From positions 1 to 10,073 of the forward strand of contig JAGGSF010000066.1 of the NCBI GenBank assembly GCA_021159235.1: a stretch of DNA of 10,073 nt, in the 5' to 3' direction. Shown in pieces: positions 1-7,365 of the stretch; within the stretch, counting starts at the first letter, position 1, and every line of letters begins with the position of its first letter. The position numbers and the translations under genes were made by a program. This DNA is from Deltaproteobacteria bacterium (GTDB lineage: Bacteria; Campylobacterota_A; Desulfurellia; JAGGSF01). Under the pieces are notes generated by a model. The model was not told where the DNA came from and ran no database searches. It saw only the letters and a list, made by a program, of their open reading frames with translations.

Positions 1-55
1 TGTGTTAGGCACGCCGCCAGCGTTCGTTCTGAGCCAGGATCAAACTCTCATTGAA
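1..55 (-). rRNA. rrs: 16S ribosomal RNA, 5' end (partial)
   Basis: Read on the minus strand, positions 48 to 29 match the near-universal 16S 5' sequence AGAGTTTGATCCTGGCTCAG, and the next bases (to position 1) are the conserved helix 2/3 region ending in GCCTAACACA. By alignment with E. coli numbering, in which that motif begins at nucleotide 8, the mature 5' end should be near position 55. The gene runs off the left edge, so only about 55 nt are present. It lies on the same strand as all the protein genes, downstream of truB, with its own promoter at 141-169. The conserved bases do not allow a phylum assignment. Confidence 0.97.
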
Positions 56-90
56 CTGTTCAATCCTCAATTTTTATACCTTACAGGCTG

Positions 91-127
91 TATAGTTTTC
101 AAAAGAACACGCCAATGCACAGTGGCG
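91..127 (-). promoter_or_regulatory. rRNA leader antitermination region: boxB-like hairpin followed by boxA
   Basis: Between the rRNA promoter and 16S, the minus strand has an inverted repeat CGCCA (127-123) and TGGCG (114-110) enclosing 8 nt. It is immediately followed by TGTTCTTTTGAAAACTATA (109-91). The latter closely resembles the boxA element (TGTTCTTTGAAAACT type) found before 16S genes in many bacteria, here with one extra T. In E. coli rrn leaders the order is boxB, boxA, boxC, and boxA RNA is bound by NusB-S10 within the Nus antitermination complex. The order hairpin then boxA is the same here. The boxA call rests on motif similarity; the boxB call is weaker because only position and shape support it. 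Confidence 0.65.
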
Positions 128-140
128 ATGGCAAAATGAA

Positions 141-169
141 AATATAATACACTTTTTGTATTCTGTCAA
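141..169 (-). promoter_or_regulatory. sigma-70-type promoter of the rRNA operon
   Basis: On the minus strand a perfect -35 hexamer TTGACA (169-164) is followed after exactly 17 bp by TATATT (146-141), five of six matches to the -10 consensus. Predicted transcription start is near 134, giving a leader of about 80 nt before mature 16S. The stretch just upstream (about 170-197) is AT-rich and could act as an UP element. It begins only 28 bp after the truB stop codon. No other spacing or hexamer pair in the 56-196 gap is as good. Confidence 0.85.
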
Positions 170-196
170 GTGTAAATCAAATGATGTGATTACTAT

Positions 197-1096
197 TTAA
201 AAAACATTTCCCTTGCAACAATGGCAGGAAAATACTCTATTGTATAAAAATTCCTCACCATTGTAAGAGACAAGAGCATGGATATGATTGTTTTTATCCA
301 CTACCCGCCATAACCTTCTTTCCATTTTTAAATCCTGAGCAAAGAAATCAGGGGATATCTTCTGTCCATGCTTTATTTTCTCCTCGTATCCCTCTTTTAA
401 AAGCAGGGAAGGCAGAAAAGAAAGCGCTCTGTCTATACTGATCAAACAGTGAGGTAATTCTTTATCCAGTTCATCAAGTTTTATCGCATCCTCCACTACA
501 AAGGGATAAGATTCTGTTCGCCTTAAACTCTCTACTACCGCACCTGTTTTAAGTCTCTTACCGATATCATTCACCAGGCTTCTTACATATGTTCCCTTTG
601 AACACTTCACAGAAAAACATACTCTATTTCCCTCCATAGACCGAAACAAAACGTCGTATATGTTTATCTTTCTGGGAGATATAAAAACCCTTTCCCCTCT
701 TCGAGCATATTCATAGAGTTTCTTTCCTTTATATTTCACCGCTGAAAAAGGTGGAGGAACCTGTTCAATCTCGCCTGCAAACTCGCTTAATACATTTTCT
801 ATCTTGCTCCGTGTTAAGGGTTTAAATTCTGCTCGGTGCAAAATCTTCCCCTCCATATCATAGGTATCAGTAGATATACCCAATCTCATGCACACCTCAT
901 ACCTTTTATAACCAGCAGAAAGAAATGTAAGAATCTTTGTGGCTTCCCCTACACCAACAACCAGAAGTCCTGTAGCCAACGGATCCAATGTTCCCGCATG
1001 CCCGATCTTTTTAACATTCAGTTTTTTCCTTACCACACGAACAACATCAAACGAGGAAACTCCCTGTTCTTTATCTATGAGAAGAACACCGTTCAT
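197..1096 (-). CDS. truB: tRNA pseudouridine(55) synthase TruB
   Basis: TruB isomerises U55 to pseudouridine in the T-loop of tRNAs, in the cytoplasm. The 299-residue product has the family signature GHAGTLDPLATG at residues 32-43, with the catalytic aspartate at D38. It also has the Y-x-K-G-K-K-L-Y-E-Y-A-R-x-G block near 122-134 and the CSKGTYVRSLVNDIG motif at 165-179. A short C-terminal TruB/PUA-like domain follows, and the length is normal for the family. The ATG start (1096) gives the canonical N-terminus (MNGVLLIDK) and overlaps the end of the upstream DHH-hydrolase gene by 26 bp, so translation is probably coupled. A small oddity is a C-terminal Cys-His-Cys-Cys cluster at 291-294. It is the last protein gene before the rRNA promoter. 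Confidence 0.96.
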   Translation of the reverse strand: MNGVLLIDKEQGVSSFDVVRVVRKKLNVKKIGHAGTLDPLATGLLVVGVGEATKILTFLSAGYKRYEVCMRLGISTDTYDMEGKILHRAEFKPLTRSKIENVLSEFAGEIEQVPPPFSAVKYKGKKLYEYARRGERVFISPRKINIYDVLFRSMEGNRVCFSVKCSKGTYVRSLVNDIGKRLKTGAVVESLRRTESYPFVVEDAIKLDELDKELPHCLISIDRALSFLPSLLLKEGYEEKIKHGQKISPDFFAQDLKMERRLWRVVDKNNHIHALVSYNGEEFLYNRVFSCHCCKGNVF

Positions 1097-2051
1097 TACT
1101 AACCTTAGAAAACGCCCGTATAATCTTTTCCTTCACCTCATCCAAACTGCCACCTATCTCACAACCGGAGGCGTTTTTATGTCCACCCCCACCAAACAGC
1201 GCAGCCATTTGAGAAACATCCATGTTGCCCTTAGAGCGTATACTTACCCTGAATAAGGATGGTTCGTCTTCCCTTAAAAGGACACCCACTTCACTACCCT
1301 TCACCGCCCTCGCAAAATTTACAAAACCCTCCGTGGACTTGGTCTGGGTGCCTGTTTCTTTATACATCTTTTGAGTAACACACATAAGGGCGAGTTTACC
1401 ATCACAGTAAGTTTCCAATGTGCTTAAGGCCAGCCCCAGTAACCTTAATGTGCTAAGGCGCCGCTCTTCGTAAATATTGAATGCAACATACCAGGGATCC
1501 ACACCATATTCTAAAATTTCTGCCGCCGTCCTTAAAACCTTTGGGGTTGTGGTAAGATACCTGAATGAGCCCGTATCAGTAAGAATAGCTGCATAGATCT
1601 GAGTAGCTAAATCCTTATCCACTGGAAAATTCATATACTTTACAAATTGCCACATCAGACACCCTACCGCCGCGGCATCACTGTCAACGATATTTATATC
1701 GCCAAAATGCGTATTTGTTTCATGATGGTCTATATTTACCACCACATCTACCCTTTCTCTTACCGAATCGTCGAAACCCGTCCGCTGAAAATCCGCACAA
1801 TCCAGAGCAATCAACACCTCGCACTCCGTTTCTTTCAACGGTTTAATCAGCTCTGCATCCGGCAAGAATGTAAAGTTTCCGGGGATAGGTGTGGCATTGA
1901 ATATCTCCACCTGCTTTCCCTTCTTTCTCAATATTCTGCCCATAGCCAAGCTTGAACCTATGGCATCACCATCAGGGTTCTTGTGAGAAACAACAACAAA
2001 TGAGGTTCGCCTCTGAATCAGCTCACACAGTCTCCCCCACTCTCTATTCAT
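1071..2051 (-). CDS. nrnA: DHH/DHHA1 phosphoesterase, NrnA-type (nanoRNase / pAp phosphatase)
   Basis: The 326-residue protein has both halves of the NrnA family. The DHH domain shows the metal-binding motif HKNPDGDAIGS (23-33), an aspartate at D84 in a LDCAD block, the DHH triad at 108-110 and a TDTG motif near 158-161. The DHHA1 domain ends with the substrate-binding GGGGHKNASG signature (287-296). NrnA enzymes degrade 2-5 nt RNA fragments and dephosphorylate 3'-phosphoadenosine 5'-phosphate; related members hydrolyse linear dinucleotides such as pApA, the breakdown product of c-di-AMP. That last activity is worth noting because a diadenylate cyclase gene lies in the same block. The start ATG overlaps the rbfA stop within ATGAATAG (8 bp). 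The position between rbfA and truB is common in bacteria. No GGDEF or transmembrane part is present, so it is not GdpP. Confidence 0.93.
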   Translation of the reverse strand: MNREWGRLCELIQRRTSFVVVSHKNPDGDAIGSSLAMGRILRKKGKQVEIFNATPIPGNFTFLPDAELIKPLKETECEVLIALDCADFQRTGFDDSVRERVDVVVNIDHHETNTHFGDINIVDSDAAAVGCLMWQFVKYMNFPVDKDLATQIYAAILTDTGSFRYLTTTPKVLRTAAEILEYGVDPWYVAFNIYEERRLSTLRLLGLALSTLETYCDGKLALMCVTQKMYKETGTQTKSTEGFVNFARAVKGSEVGVLLREDEPSLFRVSIRSKGNMDVSQMAALFGGGGHKNASGCEIGGSLDEVKEKIIRAFSKVSNERCSSHR

Positions 2052-2397
2052 CCGATTCTTTTATCTCTTTCAATATATTATCTATACAAAACCCCTTTTC
2101 CATGGAACTGTCATAGATAAAGGAAAAATGCGGGATATACTTCAATTTCACCCTCTTCGCCATTGCCCGTGCGATAACAGAAGAGGCATGGTTCAAAACA
2201 TCAATCATCTTTTGGGAATCATAATCTTCTGGATTCACCACATAGATTCTGGCATACTTTAAATCATCACTTAAATCCACATCCGTTACCGTAACAGCCC
2301 TGAGGCGCTCATCCTTCACATCAAACAATAAAGTTTTCGCCAATGCGCGATGTATCTCCTTAGCTACCCTTACACTTCTCTTATAAGGCCTTCTCAT
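2044..2397 (-). CDS. rbfA: 30S ribosome-binding factor RbfA
   Basis: RbfA is a small KH-fold protein that binds the 30S subunit and helps mature the 5' end of 16S rRNA, notably at low temperature. This 117-residue product has the family pattern: a basic N-terminus (RRPYKRSVRVAKEI), the DVKDERLRAVTVTDVDLSDD block (residues 26-45), KYARIYV, and a C-terminal portion with MAKRVKLKYIPHFSF leading to a final helix. Length is normal. Its ATG shares an ATGA overlap with the stop of the upstream DUF503 gene, and its stop overlaps the start of the DHH-hydrolase gene. The infB-ylxP-rbfA order matches that in many Gram-positive and deep-branching bacteria. Confidence 0.95.
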   Translation of the reverse strand: MRRPYKRSVRVAKEIHRALAKTLLFDVKDERLRAVTVTDVDLSDDLKYARIYVVNPEDYDSQKMIDVLNHASSVIARAMAKRVKLKYIPHFSFIYDSSMEKGFCIDNILKEIKESDE

Positions 2398-2675
2398 AAA
2401 ATGCTCCTTTTTACATTTATCACTTCCACATCACACCTATCTTCTATAGCTCTCAAAACACGATTCAGCAGGTCCCTTACAAAATGCACATTGGAAGAAA
2501 CACAAGCTACACCGAGCTGGGAATAATTATACTTCTCCTCATTATCTACAACACTTATGGAGATATTAAACCTGCGTCGCAACCCATCCTTAATGCTGGT
2601 TAAGATGCGCCTCTTATCCTTCAAATTAGAGCTATTATTCAAAAACAATGAAACATTCAACAATCCCACGATCAT
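2394..2675 (-). CDS. ylxP: DUF503 family protein (YlxP-like)
   Basis: A 93-residue protein beginning [20 protein letters not shown], followed by KRRILTSIKDGLRRRFNISISVVD and a SQLGVACVSS segment. This is the pattern of DUF503/YlxP: a small ferredoxin-like alpha/beta protein usually found between infB and rbfA. Its function is not firmly established; location suggests a link with ribosome assembly or initiation. The open frame extends upstream, but the start is placed at the ATG at 2675. There it forms an ATGA overlap with the infB stop, and the conserved family N-terminus begins there. The upstream extension is only infB read in another frame. The stop overlaps the rbfA start by 4 bp. Confidence 0.9.
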   Translation of the reverse strand: MIVGLLNVSLFLNNSSNLKDKRRILTSIKDGLRRRFNISISVVDNEEKYNYSQLGVACVSSNVHFVRDLLNRVLRAIEDRCDVEVINVKRSIL

Positions 2676-4759
2676 TCTCGGGCTACCTCTTTTATCCTGT
2701 ATACCTCTATAACATCTCCCACCTTCACATCGTTGAAATTCTCTATCCTCAGCCCACACTCATAACCGGCAGGCACATCCATTACATCTTCCTTAAATCT
2801 CTTTAAAGAAGCAATCTTTCCTTCATAAACAACTGCATCATTTCTTATCACACGCACCCGCATATTCCTCAATACATGACCACTTAGCACATAACAACCC
2901 GCTACCGTTCCTGCATGGGGAATAGAAAACACCCTTCTTACCTCAACCTGACCCACCACCTCTTCTTCCACTTCAGGAGCAAGCATACCCTTCTGCGCCT
3001 TCTTTATATCATCTATCAAATCGTAGATTACTTTATAGGTGCGTATGTCAACCTTTAAATCCTGGGCCAATTTTGCCGCTTCCATTGTTGGTCTGGTATT
3101 AAAACCAACAATCATAGCACCAGAGGCGGATGCCAGATTAACATCCGTTTTATTAATTGCTCCTGTGCCTGCGTGAATAATATTTATCTTCACCTCATCC
3201 ATAGAAAGACGAGAGACAGCATTACTCACAGCCTCAACAGAACCAGAAACATCCGTCTTGATAACAACAGAAAGCTCCTTTACCTCTTTTTCTCCTGGAG
3301 TTAATAACTCTTCCAAACTCACCTTCGGTGCTGAAACCTGTAACTCCTTCCTTCTTGCAGCACGCTCACGAGCAATCTGACGGGCAATCTTCTCATTCTT
3401 AACCACCACAAATTCATCACCAGCCGACGGTACATCATGGATTCCTAAAATCCTCACAGGCACTGACGGTCCTGCCTCCTTTATTCTCTTCCCCGTATCA
3501 TCGATCAAAGCCCTTGCCCTTCCATAAGTTGAACCGACAACAAATACATCTCCTCTTCTCAAGGTTCCCTCCTTCACTAAGACAGTAGCCACAGGCCCCT
3601 GAGCAGGATCCAGAAGCGCCTCTATAACCACTCCTCTCGCATCTTTATCTGGATTTGACTTTAACTCTAAAATATCTGCCTGCAACAACACATTCTCCAG
3701 CAATTTATCAACACCTATACCCTTCTTGGCTGAAATATTGGCGAACAGATTATCTCCACCCCATTCTTCAGGCACAACACCATAATCTGCCAGCTGCTTT
3801 TTCACCTTATCGGGATTGGCATTGGGTTTATCAATCTTGTTTATAGCAACAACGATGGGAACATTGGCCGCTCTGGCATGGTCTATTGCCTCCTTAGTTT
3901 GAGGCATCACTCCATCATCAGCTGCCACCACCAAAATCACAACATCTGTAATCCTTGCACCACGAGCCCTCATCTCTGTAAATGCTTCATGTCCTGGTGT
4001 ATCCAAAAATGTGATCTTGCGCCCATCCACCGTGACCATGTATGCTCCAATGTGCTGGGTAATTCCACCTGCTTCACTCTGAACAACCCTTGTTTTCCTG
4101 ATATTATCCAGTAATGTAGTTTTGCCATGATCCACATGACCCATCACTGTAACTACCGGCGGGCGCGGTTTAAGGTTTTTCTCTTCAGCAGGTTCAACAG
4201 CAAGCTCAGAAAGTAGCTTCTCCTCCTCCGCTTCCTCTTTCTCCAGCTTCCACCCGTATTCCTCGGCTACAATACTCGCTGCACTCTCGTCAATAAAATC
4301 ATTTTTCCTCAACATAACACCCAACTGAAACAGCTTGGATAAAACCTCAGATGTCTCCACGCCAATCTTCTTTGCAAACTCATAAACCGTAGTGTCACCG
4401 GTAATCCTAACCACCCTTTCCCGCTTTTCTTCCGGTTTCTTCTTTTTCACATGTTTTTTTCTCTCTTTAAATATCCGAGGGGTAGCTCTTTCAATAAGCT
4501 CTTTTTTCCTCCTCTCATAGGCCAGCCGCCTTGCTTTTCTCTCCTCTTCTGCCTTCTTTGCTGCAGCCTCAGACTCAATAATTCTGGATTTCAATCTTGT
4601 TTTCTGTTGCCATTCACGCATAAACCTGTTGGCAGTTTCCTCATCCACCGTGCCAAAATGGCTACTTACCTTAATACCTTTTTTCCCCAGGTAATCTATA
4701 ACCTCAGAACTCTTTATATTGAGCCTTTGAGCAATACTGTATATTCTCACCTTTCCCAT
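2672..4759 (-). CDS. infB: translation initiation factor IF-2
   Basis: IF2 is the GTPase that places initiator fMet-tRNA on the 30S subunit and promotes subunit joining. In the 695-residue product, residues 1-50 form a first IF2_N domain and 51-115 a charged Lys/Arg/Glu linker. Residues about 116-170 form a second IF2_N domain. The G domain follows, with G1 GHVDHGKT (207-214), the switch region [10 protein letters not shown] (231-240), G3 DTPGHEAF (253-260), G4 NKID (307-310) and G5 SAKKG (343-347). Domains II, III and the fMet-tRNA-binding C-terminal domain ([13 protein letters not shown], then [21 protein letters not shown]) complete it. The linker is short compared with E. coli IF2 (890 residues), as in many thermophilic or AT-rich bacteria. 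The start ATG directly abuts the nusA stop codon, and the stop overlaps ylxP by 4 bp. Genes ylxR and ylxQ, often found before infB, are absent. Confidence 0.97.
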   Translation of the reverse strand: MGKVRIYSIAQRLNIKSSEVIDYLGKKGIKVSSHFGTVDEETANRFMREWQQKTRLKSRIIESEAAAKKAEEERKARRLAYERRKKELIERATPRIFKERKKHVKKKKPEEKRERVVRITGDTTVYEFAKKIGVETSEVLSKLFQLGVMLRKNDFIDESAASIVAEEYGWKLEKEEAEEEKLLSELAVEPAEEKNLKPRPPVVTVMGHVDHGKTTLLDNIRKTRVVQSEAGGITQHIGAYMVTVDGRKITFLDTPGHEAFTEMRARGARITDVVILVVAADDGVMPQTKEAIDHARAANVPIVVAINKIDKPNANPDKVKKQLADYGVVPEEWGGDNLFANISAKKGIGVDKLLENVLLQADILELKSNPDKDARGVVIEALLDPAQGPVATVLVKEGTLRRGDVFVVGSTYGRARALIDDTGKRIKEAGPSVPVRILGIHDVPSAGDEFVVVKNEKIARQIARERAARRKELQVSAPKVSLEELLTPGEKEVKELSVVIKTDVSGSVEAVSNAVSRLSMDEVKINIIHAGTGAINKTDVNLASASGAMIVGFNTRPTMEAAKLAQDLKVDIRTYKVIYDLIDDIKKAQKGMLAPEVEEEVVGQVEVRRVFSIPHAGTVAGCYVLSGHVLRNMRVRVIRNDAVVYEGKIASLKRFKEDVMDVPAGYECGLRIENFNDVKVGDVIEVYRIKEVARE

Positions 4760-6007
4760 TTAGCTCTCCTCACCACGAGTGATATGCTCCCATATTAAAT
4801 CGGCCCTCTTTTTACTCAAACCTTTTATATTTAAAAGCGCCTTTTTACCCGCTCTCCTTAAATCATCAACACTCTCATACCCAGCCTCATAAAGACCCCT
4901 TGCCACCTTTTCTCCCACTCCTTTAAACTTACAAAACTCCTTCAATATCTCCTCTTCTTTCTTACCCTCTTCTTTCCAATCATATTCAGAACTCTTCACA
5001 ATATCTATATTATAACCGGTAAGTTTGGCCGCCAGTCTTGCATTTATCCCTTTCTTGCCAATAGCAATGGGAAAATCCTCATCGGAAACAACCACCCGTG
5101 CTTTTCTATTCTCTTCATCTACCTCCACAGCCAGTGCCCTGGCAGGAGAAATACTGTTTGCTATTAAAACCGAGGCATTGTGCGACCACTTGATTACATC
5201 TATTTTTTCATCACCCAATTCCTTCACCACAGCAGTTATGCGTACACCTTTGGATCCCACACATGTACCCACAGGATCAATGCGCGAGTCCTTAGTATAA
5301 ACAGCCACCTTTGTTCTCTGCCCCGGTTCTCTAGCCACAGCTTTTATCTCCACTTCCCCCTCTCTCACCTCCGGCACTTCTCTAACAAACAACTCCTTTA
5401 CAAAATCAGGATGGGTTCGCGAAAGAATAAGCTTCACACCTCTTGCCTCTCTTCTTACGCTCAAAAGGTATACCTTTATAGTATCACCCACAATAAACTT
5501 ATCCGCTGGCGATTGTTCTCGTCGTGGCAATACACCCATTGTATTCTTAAAATCCACAATTATATTACCATCAACATCAACACTCCAAACTGTACCTGTT
5601 ATGATCTTGCCCTCTTTCTTTTCATACTCTTCAAAAGTTGAACGCTTTTCTGCTTCCTTAAACATCTTAAGAACCGCATTCTCAGCTGTTGAAACCGCTA
5701 TTCTCCCCATTTCCTTTGGATCAATCGGCACCTTCACCCTGCTTCCTCTGCGGACATTTTCTTTATATTTTTTCGCCTCGGATAAAGATATCTCACCCGC
5801 ATTTTGAGGATGTGATACCACCTTTTTTTCCACATATACCTGAAATAATTCCCTTTCCTTATCAACCACAACCTCCACAGGAACATCCTTTCCAAACTTC
5901 CTCTGTGCCGCAGTCTTCATCGCATCCTTAATAACATCCAGAAGTTCATCTACAGAAAGATCATGTTCCTTAGCAATACTCGCAGCCAGTTCAAACAACT
6001 CTCTCAT
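4760..6007 (-). CDS. nusA: transcription termination/antitermination factor NusA
   Basis: NusA binds RNA polymerase, modulates pausing and termination, and takes part in rRNA antitermination. In the 415-residue product, residues about 1-125 are the polymerase-binding domain and 133-200 the S1 domain (GKIITGTVWSVDVDGNIIVDF). KH1 follows with the GSK-G signature (DPVGTCVGSKGVRI, about 245-258), then KH2 with FPIAIGKKGINARLAAKLTG (about 312-331). From about 350 to 410 there is a single helix-hairpin-helix-type C-terminal domain (KGVGEKVARGLYEAGYESV, then KGLSKKRADLI). E. coli NusA has two acidic repeats, so this one is shorter. The start is set at ATG 6007, with AGGAG six nt upstream; a TTG at 6010 in frame is too close to that site. 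Nine bp separate it from rimP. The rRNA operon with a boxA, where NusA would act, lies about 4.6 kb downstream. Confidence 0.96.
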   Translation of the reverse strand: MRELFELAASIAKEHDLSVDELLDVIKDAMKTAAQRKFGKDVPVEVVVDKERELFQVYVEKKVVSHPQNAGEISLSEAKKYKENVRRGSRVKVPIDPKEMGRIAVSTAENAVLKMFKEAEKRSTFEEYEKKEGKIITGTVWSVDVDGNIIVDFKNTMGVLPRREQSPADKFIVGDTIKVYLLSVRREARGVKLILSRTHPDFVKELFVREVPEVREGEVEIKAVAREPGQRTKVAVYTKDSRIDPVGTCVGSKGVRITAVVKELGDEKIDVIKWSHNASVLIANSISPARALAVEVDEENRKARVVVSDEDFPIAIGKKGINARLAAKLTGYNIDIVKSSEYDWKEEGKKEEEILKEFCKFKGVGEKVARGLYEAGYESVDDLRRAGKKALLNIKGLSKKRADLIWEHITRGEES

Positions 6008-6016
6008 CAATATCTC

Positions 6017-6481
6017 CTAAACAATGCCTATCAGATGAGCTTTTTTAATCGTATTTAACGGTATCCTGTATACCACCTCATCCTTTGAACGAACGATTAT
6101 ATCCCCTTCATCTACATCTTCCAAGCGTCCACCGAAGTTTCTCCGTCCCCCTATAGGTTCTTCGGTGTAAACCACTATATCATTCCCCACATTTTGTACA
6201 AAATGCTCCTTTCTTCTAAGCATCCGATTTACACCGGGGGAGGAAACCTCCAGCGTATAAGGCTCATCAACAACACCTTCCACACTTAAAACCACACTTA
6301 TCTCCCTGCTTACCCGTGCACAATCCTCAACGGTCACTCCACCTGGTTTATCTATATATACACGCAAAACTCTACCTTTCCCCCGTTTCAAAAATAACAC
6401 ATCATAAATAGAAATCCTTTTCGCTTCAGCGAACGGCTTGATAATCTCCCTTATTTTCTCTTCAATATCACCGCACTGCAT
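6017..6481 (-). CDS. rimP: ribosome maturation factor RimP
   Basis: RimP assists assembly of the 30S subunit. The 154-residue product has the two-domain RimP layout. The N-terminal alpha/beta domain carries RVLRVYIDKPGGVTVEDC (37-54) and the hallmark YTLEVSSPGVNRMLRR (75-90), matching the family's LEVSSPG-x-R-L. The C-terminal SH3-like domain has the pattern GGRLEDVDEGDIIV (117-130) and ends at IPLNTIKKAHLI. The rimP-nusA-infB order is the classical one. The ATG at 6481 has no recognisable Shine-Dalgarno sequence. Instead a consensus -10 box lies 6 bp upstream (see the promoter entry at 6488-6516), so this message may be leaderless. No better in-frame start is visible. Confidence 0.94.
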   Translation of the reverse strand: MQCGDIEEKIREIIKPFAEAKRISIYDVLFLKRGKGRVLRVYIDKPGGVTVEDCARVSREISVVLSVEGVVDEPYTLEVSSPGVNRMLRRKEHFVQNVGNDIVVYTEEPIGGRRNFGGRLEDVDEGDIIVRSKDEVVYRIPLNTIKKAHLIGIV

Positions 6482-6487
6482 TTCATA

Positions 6488-6516
6488 ATTATATACTTAA
6501 GACTTTTATATGCAAG
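6488..6516 (-). promoter_or_regulatory. candidate promoter for rimP (possibly leaderless transcript)
   Basis: In the 38-bp gap after folD, the minus strand holds a perfect -10 hexamer TATAAT (6493-6488). Seventeen bp upstream is CTTGCA (6516-6511), or TTGCAT (6515-6510) at 16 bp; both are weak -35 matches. With the usual 7-nt distance, transcription would start at or within a base or two of 6481, the A of the rimP ATG. No Shine-Dalgarno sequence precedes that ATG. This would be the internal promoter driving rimP-nusA-infB-ylxP-rbfA-nrnA-truB. Confidence 0.45.
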
Positions 6517-6519
6517 AAT

Positions 6520-7365
6520 CTAACTGTTTAAGCTTAAAGAAACAGCCTTTAATGTATTATGGAGAAGCATGGCAATGGTCATTGGCCCTACCCCTCCAGG
6601 AACAGGAGTGATAAAGGAGGCTTTAGAAGAAACACTTCCAAAATCCACATCACCTACCACGCTATCGCCCTTCTTCTTAATACCCACATCTATCACCACC
6701 GCTCCTTCTTTAATCATATCTCCAGTTATGAGTCCCTCTTTACCTACCGCCGAAACTACAATATCTGCATTTTTCACCTTATCTTCAAGACCCTTGGTAA
6801 AAACATGGCATACCTGCACTGTAGCCCCTCTGTTGAGCAGAAGAAGAGCCATTGGCTTTCCTGTTATATTGCCCGCACCAACAACAACTACATCTTTTCC
6901 CTTCACCTCTATATCATAGGCCTCTAAAAGTTTCATAATGCCTGAAGCGGTGCAGGAAATAAAACACGGATTCCCCCTTGCCAGCCTTCCCATATTATAA
7001 GGATGAAATCCGTCCACATCCTTACAGGGAGCCACTGCCTCCACTACCCGGCTTTCATCTATATGTTCGGGCAGAGGAAGCTGAACGAGAATACCGTGAA
7101 TCATAGGATTTTCATTCAGTGCCTCAATGACAGACAAAAGCTTCTTCTCCGTTATCTCCTGTGGCAAACGGTGATTTATGGAATATATACCCACCTGCTC
7201 GCAGGCTTTCGCTTTCATATTCACATAGAGCAGAGAGGCAGGGTTATTACCCACCAAAATCATGGCCAGCCCGGGAACAATACCTCTCTTCTTGTAATTT
7301 GATACCTCCACTTTTATATCTTCCATCACCTTCTGAGAAAGCGCTCTCCCATCTAAAATTGTCAT
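6520..7365 (-). CDS. folD: bifunctional methylenetetrahydrofolate dehydrogenase / methenyltetrahydrofolate cyclohydrolase FolD
   Basis: FolD interconverts 5,10-methylene-, 5,10-methenyl- and 10-formyl-tetrahydrofolate using NAD(P), feeding purine and fMet-tRNA synthesis. The 281-residue product is full length. It shows VGNNPASLLYVNMKAKACEQ (38-57), with the catalytic tyrosine Y47 and lysine K51. It also has ILVQLPLPEHID (92-103), CKDVDGFHPYNMGRL (114-128), the nucleotide-binding VVVVGAGNITGKPMALLL (159-176) and the C-terminal ITPVPGGVGPMTIAMLL (252-268). The usual PCTPxGI segment reads SCTASGI (137-143), a mild departure from consensus. The ATG directly abuts the stop of the diadenylate cyclase gene. 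Both the upstream cyclase/leuA group and the downstream rimP group are on the same strand. Confidence 0.96.
   Translation of the reverse strand: MTILDGRALSQKVMEDIKVEVSNYKKRGIVPGLAMILVGNNPASLLYVNMKAKACEQVGIYSINHRLPQEITEKKLLSVIEALNENPMIHGILVQLPLPEHIDESRVVEAVAPCKDVDGFHPYNMGRLARGNPCFISCTASGIMKLLEAYDIEVKGKDVVVVGAGNITGKPMALLLLNRGATVQVCHVFTKGLEDKVKNADIVVSAVGKEGLITGDMIKEGAVVIDVGIKKKGDSVVGDVDFGSVSSKASFITPVPGGVGPMTIAMLLHNTLKAVSLSLNS

Noticed and set aside
75-94. TATAC...GTATA inverted repeat in the rRNA leader as a boxC-like element or hairpin
   Set aside because: It has only five weak AT-rich pairs with a 10-nt loop; not supportable from one sequence.
170-205. Possible intrinsic terminator after truB (run of six T on the minus strand)
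   Set aside because: No stable GC-rich hairpin precedes the T run, and the T run is within the last codons of truB.
2676-2759. 28-residue N-terminal extension of the DUF503 protein
   Set aside because: It is infB sequence read out of frame. The family N-terminus and the ATGA coupling both point to 2675.
5180-5641. Plus-strand open frame of 153 codons inside nusA
   Set aside because: It is antisense to the S1 and KH1 domains of NusA, has low-complexity Ser/His/Leu content and no family resemblance.
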